Positions 9,518 through 18,500 of a stretch of DNA of 60,000 bases are shown piece by piece. Below the pieces are notes generated by a model. It made no database searches. It saw nothing but the letters and a program-made list of their open reading frames with translations, and was not told where the DNA came from. A program made the translations under genes and the position numbers. Within the stretch, counting starts at the first letter, position 1; each line of letters opens with the position of its first letter. The stretch lies in NCBI RefSeq assembly GCF_963678635.1, contig NC_087062.1, positions 64,641,253 through 64,701,252 on the forward strand, read 5' to 3'. The DNA is from Symsagittifera roscoffensis (Eukaryota; Xenacoelomorpha; Acoela; Convolutidae).

Positions 9518-12500
9518 CTACACAAAAATAGCTAAATAAAGAAGCAAGTTTTTTGAGAAAGTTGAGTGAGATATTTCGGCTCTTTTCCAATTTCCCACCC
9601 CCCCCCCCTTGTTAAATTACAAAACAAAGATGTTCAAAAATTGTTCACACGGCAATTTGCATGTAAGAAATGCTGCAGAAGTTTGTTCACCTGTTCATGC
9701 TGACACGTTTTATTGCAGTTTCTAACATGAAAAATCATTTTAAATAGACTTTCATATAATGAATTTCAGAAAAAATTAAAGGAGGGGGAAAACTGGAAAA
9801 GAGCCGATATTTCTTTATAAAAACTGTCTTTAGAAGAATTTTCATGAAATAGCACGAGTGCTCTGAATTAGGCACAATTTGAGCTTAACCGAGAATGCAC
9901 CGCTTTAAGACAAACTAATCCGCAAGGGAAACGACAAACATAAGAGCTGTTCAGCTCTTAGCACATAACTGCTGTAGTGCCTCCAATTGTTCCGACTTTC
10001 GAAGAAAACGGAATATTTATGCTCGGTGGGGACCGACATTTTACCAGACCGACCTTTTACCAGGAAAACTGTAACCTGGACTCGATAAACAAATTTCATT
10101 GACAGATGTGATGACGCCGTTTTAGTCTGGTTTAAGACAATGATTTCGCGGTTTCTCAGCGAAGTTTTGTTGGTTCTAATCGCTTCCTTTTCGTATCTTC
10201 TACTAATTGAAACTTATCATAATTTAACTATTGCATTGTGGCCCGGTAAAAGGTCGGCCTGGTAAAAGGTCGGTCTGGTAAAAACCTAGCCCCATGCTCT
10301 GTGTGGTTTTTTTTATTCAGTCAATTTTCACCGATCGAAATACTAATTTTCAACAAAAATTTTTTATACCCCATTGAAGATATCGACTTCCTGCGTTCAA
10401 ATGTAAGAAGATATTTCACCTCCAATTAATGGATCTTGTTAATAATCCCCCCCCCCCCTTTAGAGCTTGTTAACTATCCCCCCCCCCCCCCCCCCCTCCT
10501 ATGCATGTATTATTTTTGACAACCATTTTTTCTGTATAAAATATGCATTTCAAAAATGTCAACAATTAAGTGGGTTTTCATTTTCGCGCGTTTGTATTTG
10601 TATTACTCACTATTTATATAATACCCCACGTAAAATTTCAACTACATACTTTTTCTGAAAATTGTTAAGCAATTGAAAATGTGGCAGCAAAAGTTGAATT
10701 TTTGAAAATCGAAATAGGGGTGGGGAAATAGTTAACAAGATCCCAATTATTTTTTGTAAAGTTCTGGGGGTTTGAAAATTGCCAAATTTGCGATGTTCTC
10801 GACTAAGTTATGCGCGCTTTGAAGAGTTTTTTTTGTAATGCTGAGAGCGTAACCCGAATAATTTATGCGTGACGAATTAACCCGCGCAACAAAATCTTCC
10901 AAACTGAATTGAGGCTAGCTAATCAGATTGGTCGTATTAATTTCATACGACTCATAATTTTACACTTTGATATTGTCTAAAATGTATACGTTTTCATTAA
11001 TTTCTTTTCCCAAAAACTATTCAGGGACAGTCAGAACATTCAGGGCTTTGCCCTGATATACGAGCAGTCTTGTTAGCTAATTAGCTTTGGGCAAAGATAA
11101 ATATCTAGAAAGTTTACAAATTCTATAAATGGAAATGTATATTTTGTGTGTTCAATCTTTCAAGCTTGATCTTTTTTGCTAATGTTTCTTCTTACACTCG
11201 ATGACTTCGGGATAGAAGACTAGGTCCTCGACGTCCTCTTCACTTGCTGACATTCCATCGCCCTCTGGAGTCAGTCCCAGGTACTTGTTCTCCCCTACAT
11301 GTAGCAAACGGAACGAACCCCCCTCATAACGGTTGCGCTCCACGAAGAAGTGACATGCTTCGTCTCCCACACCCTAATTTATGAAAAAGCAAATGAGCAT
11401 TATCACGTAAAATATAGTCGACCACTGCGAATAGTTTCAGAAAAAATTTGGTATACTTACCTAACGCTTAAGAGAAGCTCTGATTATTTTTGTAATGCTT
11501 ACTTATTATGGACGAAACAGACTTTGGGTGAATATCAAAGCATCCGATATCTCATATTCAATCACACCCAATGGTTCACAAAAAAAGTTTGTTAAATTTT
11601 TTGAATAAAAATCGTCGCCAAACACATCCCCGATCCGCCCATGTTCTCTTTATGAAAAGCGAAATTCCTCTACGATGCGAGTAAGAAATTTTGACACATG
11701 TGACTCAAAGAATTTTTGAACTTAAATTCCAGAAATATAATTATCAAAAAGATCTTCAAGGGAAACCGCATGGATGCATCTCAAAATCTCAAAAATGGCT
11801 GGTTGGTTATATACAGAAGGTGGAATTTTGGAAAGCGAGCCCTTGTAAGTTTCTACTCACATTTCCATCCACTACCCCGTCCCTCATCTGGATGAAGCAG
11901 TCAGGTCTGGCTATGGACTGGAGCATGCGCACTCCCTTCTGCACTTTGTGGACCCGGAAGTAAGCACTCACATCCCTCACTCCATAGCCCACCACTTTGC
12001 GGTCCTCGTCTATGAAGAGGGTCTGAGTCGCACTGGTCTGGACCACGATCACACCTTGGTGGCGGAATGCGCCCTGAAAGTAGACCAAATAGCGTATAAT
12101 TTCGTTTATTAATGAATCTGTTTTTCTGTTTGATTACCTAAACTGAGAATTAAATTTGGACAAAAAATTTGTTGCTCACATTCAATTGGGCGATGAGAAA
12201 TTTTCTTCTATAAGTTTTTGGGTACTTTTTTTGATTTTTGTCAATCTTTCATGCTATCAGGATCTCATGAATCAATAGTGTTTCCAAAAGATTCTAATAA
12301 CGCAAAAGTATCCGATGCCAAAAGATACCCCATGCGACAAGATCCCCTGCTAACTTAACAGCCACGATATATGGAAAACGTTCCTTATGAAATGGCTCCT
12401 TCAACCATAGTTAATCTCTGAGTCAGTCAAAAGTGCATATGTCACTCACCCTGCAGTAGACTCTGAACGTGAGTTGGCTCTTGACATTGGAGTCTGCTAG

Positions 12501-15500
12501 GGAGGCGTTTCCCTGCTGGTCGAAGGAGACATAATGGGAGGGGTTGCGCACACTCTGCAGACACACTGCCCTGTCCTTTTGCTGCAACACCTTCCACTCA
12601 CAGTGCACCCCACCCTTCATCTATAGCAGACGAAGAGAATAAAAGAGTAATTACAAAGAAGAAACCCAAGTCGCGATTATTGAAACCATTTTCGAACGGT
12701 TTGAGCTTTGTTTTTAACCGATTAAACTCAAATTTAAAAATGAACGGTTTTTGAGCAAAAAAACGAACTGATTGAAATGGCAATTTTTTGGACACAAAAA
12801 AAATTTAGGTTTAATTCTTGCGTTATGCTTTGTTTTTGCGGGTAGGCATCAATTGAACTATTTGAAGAGTTGGTTATATGCGTCTTGGGAGGGATACTAT
12901 CGTGCTAGACAGGACCAAAGAATTACAAAAGGGACGTACAATGCACCCACTTCTTAATCAGGTCGTGTTTTTAACCAGCGACAAGACTAAACCCAAACTG
13001 TACTCACCTCTGCGTACAGTTTGCCCTTGTCTATGCCCAGATGGTATCCAGAGTGAAGTCCGGACCTAATGATGCGCACTCCATTCTGCATCTTCGCCTT
13101 CACCACCATCACACCTGATGACAGTGACAAGCTATTATTAAGTTGAAACAAGCATACCCGGCTGCTGTGAAAGTAGCTCAGAATGTTCCGATCACGCTGG
13201 TTGCGCTGAACCTTCAAAATAAAATTTTTTTTTTTCCAAATTTCAAGATTGATCTATTTTCAACCTTTCGTTTTTTTAGCTAGGGAGACAGTGAAAGGAG
13301 ACTGAGTTGGTTCATAAGCTTTGAAAATAGACAATAACAGCTGAAAGAGTTCGAAATTCGTAATTAGATTGGAAGTGCAGTCTGAAAAACGGAAAAGTTG
13401 AGACCTGTCTTTTTCGGCAATGAGAGAACTTCTTAGATTTTTTTGCGGAAACTAAATCACGGCCAATAGGTCTGCAAAATTACGCCACACTTTAAACCAA
13501 AATCGGCAAACGAGGCAGACGTAAGTTGTAACAGAAATTACTCGAAGAGATAAGTACCTCTTGGGTCCATCTCAAGAGGTCAAACATGCCGTTGTTAAGC
13601 TAAATTGGATCTCTGAAAGGGATACCCTTTTATGAAATCAGTGCACTTCAAGTATATAGTGGGGAGGAGAGGATACTGACTGAATGGGTCCTGTGGGTGA
13701 CCCCTAGCGTGGAAGGTGGCGTCGCCCTTGATGAGGAGACACTTGCCACTCGCCTCACTCACAAACACCAGCTCGTTGCCCCTCTCGTACTTCCACTGCT
13801 CAATCTCCCACTAAACGAGTAAAGCATCACTCGAGCTGATCGAACACAAGCATAGCTCAAGAAGATATAATTGAGGCTTCTATGAAAACTCAGAGTTCAG
13901 AAAAGTTTTCAGCCAAATAGCAACTGCTTCAAAAAGCTTATTGCTAGTTTTTTTTTGAAACGCAAAGATTTTGTGGAATGACAATTTCAAACGAATAATT
14001 TATCGTGTAAGAGAGAGCACCCGGACAGAACACCCCAGATGTTGCTGTAATCCCTCTAAAACTACTAAAAGGGGATAAAGCGGAGTAGTTTGTTGGTGAT
14101 AGTGCCAAACCACCCAAATGAAACAGAAATTGAGAATAGTACCGCGATTCGGGATAGCATATTGATTGTTTCACCCTTCTTACAATTTCCTTCTGCGCAT
14201 CTATGCCGGTCTGCTGTTCGCTGGCCATGATCTCCCTGGCTATCTTTCCGTCGTCCTGCCCACTGTCCAGCCACCTGCCACAGGGGAAGTTGAATACCTT
14301 GGTCTCTCCTCCGCCGTCCCGGGGATCACTCACATTGATGGCTATCTTCTCCAGGAACCAACCCTCTCCTGAAATGAAGGTTCCAGTCACTCATTTGCAA
14401 GATTATGTCACGTAATATCAGATTTCACAGTTTGTTGCAAATAAGCATAAATTGGCTATCTCATCAAATCACAGTCTCAAAACAACCCTATTTGACATAC
14501 ATCAGATGAGAGAATTTGCTTTTTGGTCAAAACATAAGCGTAATTAGTTGTATAAAAAGGTATTTTTACCGGCTTTGCTCCTGTCGTGCCCAATTTTGAT
14601 CTTCTTCAATCTTCCCAAAGATACGGCGTCAATGGTGAAGGCATCGATCTGGACAAAAAGCAGTACAAATATCAAACTTTGTTCGTTCAATTGAACGTTT
14701 CACCCATCGGTCGGTCTGGTCCGTTAAACTTCCGCCCTATTTACTTCAGAAATGATTAAAATCGGGCTGTTTTTTTTTTGCTTTTTTATTGAAAAATCTC
14801 TCCAAAATTTTAACTCTTTAGTCTTTTTCTGTTAACGCAGTTTGAAGTCTAATTGAAACGAATACTTGTTAATTTTTTGAAGTTTGACCATTAGTTTATA
14901 CGTTTTTGCGAAAACTAATTAAAATTGTAAAAGAAAAAAGGAGTGTCGCGGAACCTGGTGTTTCTTGAATGGCTTGTATTGGGCCCTGGTTCCGAATGCC
15001 TGCTTCAATTTGGCCTGCTCTCTTATTAGTTTCCTCTCCCCGCTGTCCCCTCTTTCCCCAAAGAGGGTGATGAAGGGCTCTGCATCTGTCCCTGCCCCCC
15101 ATCTATCTCCAGTCGCAATTAGCACCTCGTATGTCACCGCTGAAGGCCAAACAGAAAATTTAGAAAGGGGAAAAGTTTTCCTTGGGGAAAAATTTAGAAA
15201 GGGGAAAAATCGAACAGTCCAAATTTTAGTAAAGTTTTCCTTCTTCAGTCACTAATAAGGGTTTTAATTTAAAACTATTTTTATTCTCATCGGTTTGGAG
15301 TTCGAGTTTTTAGCAGTTTACTAAACTGCCGGATTATAGTCAGTTGCTTTAATTATTAGACAGAAAATTACTGTTATTTACTATGTTTTTGCAAAGATGG
15401 AAAAGTGAAATCTCACTAGGGTACATGGGATCCCCTGACTTCTTAGCCATAGCCACTTCTCTGGAAGTACTTCCGTCCTCCTTGGACTGGGAGAACCACC

Positions 15501-18500
15501 TGTCCACTGGGAACAGGAGACTCCTCTCAGTGTTGATGTCTGTCATCTGCACCTCCACACACTTCCAGTCTGGACTGCGGCCAGTGTAGTCACTCTCCAG
15601 TCGGATCTTGTAGATCGCACCCAGTTTGCCAGCCTTGATCTGCACGATAACACAACACTCAACAATAATATCAAGTCCAATTCTTTTAATTGTCTATTTG
15701 CAGGGCTGGTCAATAAAAAACAGGGGTTGTTTTAAACAGTGTTTAAAACTGTTTTAAACACTGTTTAAAACATGACTCAATTTTAGTGTTTTAAACAGTG
15801 TTTCATGTTTCGACTGCGAGGGCGCAATTATTACGCAATTTAACTGGCAGCTGTTACTTGATTCATCCAAATTAACACGTACAGTGCAGTTCTTTCAACA
15901 AGCTATCAAGTGCGCATTTGCCATGCAAGTTTTGCTGACATTATACAGCTTTTAATCAGAGATTACTTATCAAAACCATTAATTTTCAACGAATGGATTT
16001 TTCAGATTAAAACATGAGCCGATTGAGTACTGGCCGTAAACGCGATCATGTTTGGGAGAAGTTTGAGCAATTGCCAAATGGAAGAGCCAAGTGCAAAACT
16101 TGTACAACTGAGATGGTGCCGTTAGTCGACAGGATGAAAAAACATTATGCGTCTCATGAAAACGGGCAAACTTCGACAAACGCGGGGGTCAGGCTTCCGA
16201 AACAGCCGGTTATGGACACTTTTGTTGTTACGACATCAGCGAATCAAAAAGCGTCTTTTGACAAAGCTGTTGCGAAGTTCTTTTACGCGTGCAATATCCC
16301 TTTCGTTGCTGCAGAATCTGAACAGTTCAAGGTAAAATTTGTTATTCACTTTATTCACAAAAAATCGGTGTATCACTTTTGTCTTAAAAATGTAATTTTC
16401 AGGCGCTCATCGACCTGCTACATCCTGGCTACAAACCTCCTACCAGGAAAGTCATAGGGGGCGAATTGTTGAAAAACACACATTGCAACTGCTCTAGATA
16501 CAGTACAAAGTGACTGGGCAACAGTTGCTGATGGTGTAATGGCATGGAAGAAAGTCTTGAACACGTATAGAGAAATTGGCCCTGAATGCCGAGAGTGGCT
16601 CCAATATGCCGAAAAACGGTACAACAATTCTGTGCCTGCATCCTGGTTCGCAGCTCACGTTCTGCATCCGCGGTATACTGGCGAGGACCTCACAGCGTCT
16701 GAGATGAAAAAGGCACTCGAATGGATTGATGCAGAGTACCCTACTGTGAAAGGCGACTACTTGACTTTTCTCGGCGATTCAAGAGCAACTTTGCGCGACG
16801 AGTTTGCAAAAACGCCCAACTGCAAGGCTAAAAGCTTCATTCGCGCGCAGACGGCGTTGGGGGTCATTAGTGACGAATTGAGTCGTTTGTCACTCAAACT
16901 GATGTCTTTAGCCCCGAGCTCTGCAGGCATTGAGCGTGCGTTCAGCACAATGGGGTATGTGGAAGGGGACCTCAGGAACAGCCTTTCCTCAGAGAAAACT
17001 GAGAAACTAGCATTTTGTATGCGTTGCTTGAAAAAATAAATTCTTGCAAAAAAACATGTTTTAAACTGTTTAAAACGTTTAAAACAGTTTTAAACGTTTT
17101 TTTTTAAAAAAAAACATATTTTGACCAGCCCTGTCTATTTGTCTAATTGATAATAATATAACTCCGAATTAGAGTTTTAAACTCCGCTGGCATATATTTA
17201 CTAAAAAATAAAAAATTGCAACAAAAAATTCATGAAATAAAGTATTAATTATTTAACTTCATGTTAGTTTTTATTTGTATAATAATATTAGTACTTCTGT
17301 ATTATGTTGGAGTAAAGATGACTCTTACATCGAATTCCTCGACTGATCCGGCACTGAATGACTCGTGGTCCTCCCCTTTTCTGGGCAGAGGAAGGGGTCC
17401 AGAGTCCCTCTTCTCCCCATACACCCACAGGGTCAGATTAGAGGTGGTACCGGCACCCTCCTCGTCACTCGTGATCACTTTAAGTTTCCACTTGCCCTCT
17501 GAAATATTGTGTTCCTTCAGACTTGTTCACTTTTTAGAACTAATAAGTAATAAAATTCTCACTCATTGTCGCGTCGAATCGATGTGTCCTTGATAGATTA
17601 TACGATTTGAAAAAAAAAACAACATTTTTTGATATCTAAATATAAAAAAAAAACATTCTACTGAATTTCAAAAACCGGCGATGCGTGCTGAAAAGATGTG
17701 AAACAATTTAAATTTTATAGACGAGCCAACTGCTTGCTTAGGTCGTGATTGTTCGGCTAAACTCACGTGACTTTCCCTTGCGTACCACTCCCGACTTGTC
17801 GGCCATGGCAGGGTCAATGGTGTTGCCTTTATGTATCATCCTCCCTATTGGCTCCAGCATCCCGGGAGGCTTAATCAAGTCCTCATTGTACTGCAGGGCT
17901 ATGAACACGTCGGGACCTTCCAACACTTCCTTCACACTCTTAACCTGAACGAAAACGTATTTCACGTTGGCTGAAACACTGGTTTGAAAAGTTGCCCATA
18001 GTGATGATTCACGAAACACTCACTGATAAATGCACAAAACAAATGTAAATCTCCAGCTCTGAAAATCTAATCATGAGCTGGGTGCTAAGAACAAATTTTT
18101 CAAATCGAGTTCAAATTTTTTCAAAGAGTTTTTGCATCCAATTCCCCTCATCGCACCCGAACTCAAATAAGCATAAAGGTTTTACAAAATACCGAATTGA
18201 GACCAAAATTTTTTTGGAATAGCGTAATTAGTCAGTTTTTCATATTTCATTTTAGCTGGGCGTTCTTAACAAACTTTGTAGAATTACAGTTGAGAATTGA
18301 TAAAATTTTTTGGAACTATTTCTGCCGCTGAAATTTTCAGCTGATTGATGAGAAAAGCTTTCAAAAATCTCAACAAAAAAAAATGTCATGATTTTCACCT
18401 CTCTGTAATCATCAGCTGCCAACAGTTTTGTAAACTTCATCTTGAACATCTCCCCCACATCCTGCAGAAGTGCCTCGAAGAACTCCTCGGCTGGTCGGAA

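Larger units (their letters stand above)
9940..11075 (+). repeat. Old array-type monomer with two nested insertions
   Basis: Outside the two insertions the blocks follow the array order: 'ttgttccgactttcgaag', 'cggaatatttatgctcgg', 'gtaaagttctgggggtttgaaaattgcc', then 'acagtcagaac' and the hairpin 'cagggctttgccctg' with 'gagcagtcttg'. It resembles the minus-oriented copy at 20470-20995 more than the array monomers, so it belongs to an older subfamily. It occupies most of intron 13. Confidence 0.75.
15701..17133 (+). mobile_element. Internally deleted hAT transposon (1,433 bp)
   Basis: Terminal repeats are CAGGGCTGGTCAA and its exact complement. Both sides carry tctatttg (15693-15700 and 17134-17141), a perfect 8 bp duplication, so the insertion is young. 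Next to each end lie clusters of 'gttttaaac'-type repeats (15729-15800 and 17058-17100), as expected for transposase-binding subterminal repeats. It encodes both ends of a hAT transposase but not the catalytic middle. It is inserted in intron 4 of the DCX-PLAT gene, on the opposite strand; without it that intron would be about 248 bp. Confidence 0.95.

Noticed and set aside
9518-9590. 5' extension of the exon 14 frame to an ATG at 9590
   Set aside because: It runs through a good splice acceptor into the terminal repeat of the 9578-9805 MITE, so it is intronic.
13158-13211. A possible micro-exon ('VQRNQRDRNILSYFHSSR') with AG and GT ends in intron 9
   Set aside because: In no frame does it join both exon 9 (phase 1) and exon 10 (needs two bases) without a stop. 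Exon 9 joined directly to exon 10 keeps the trefoil pattern.
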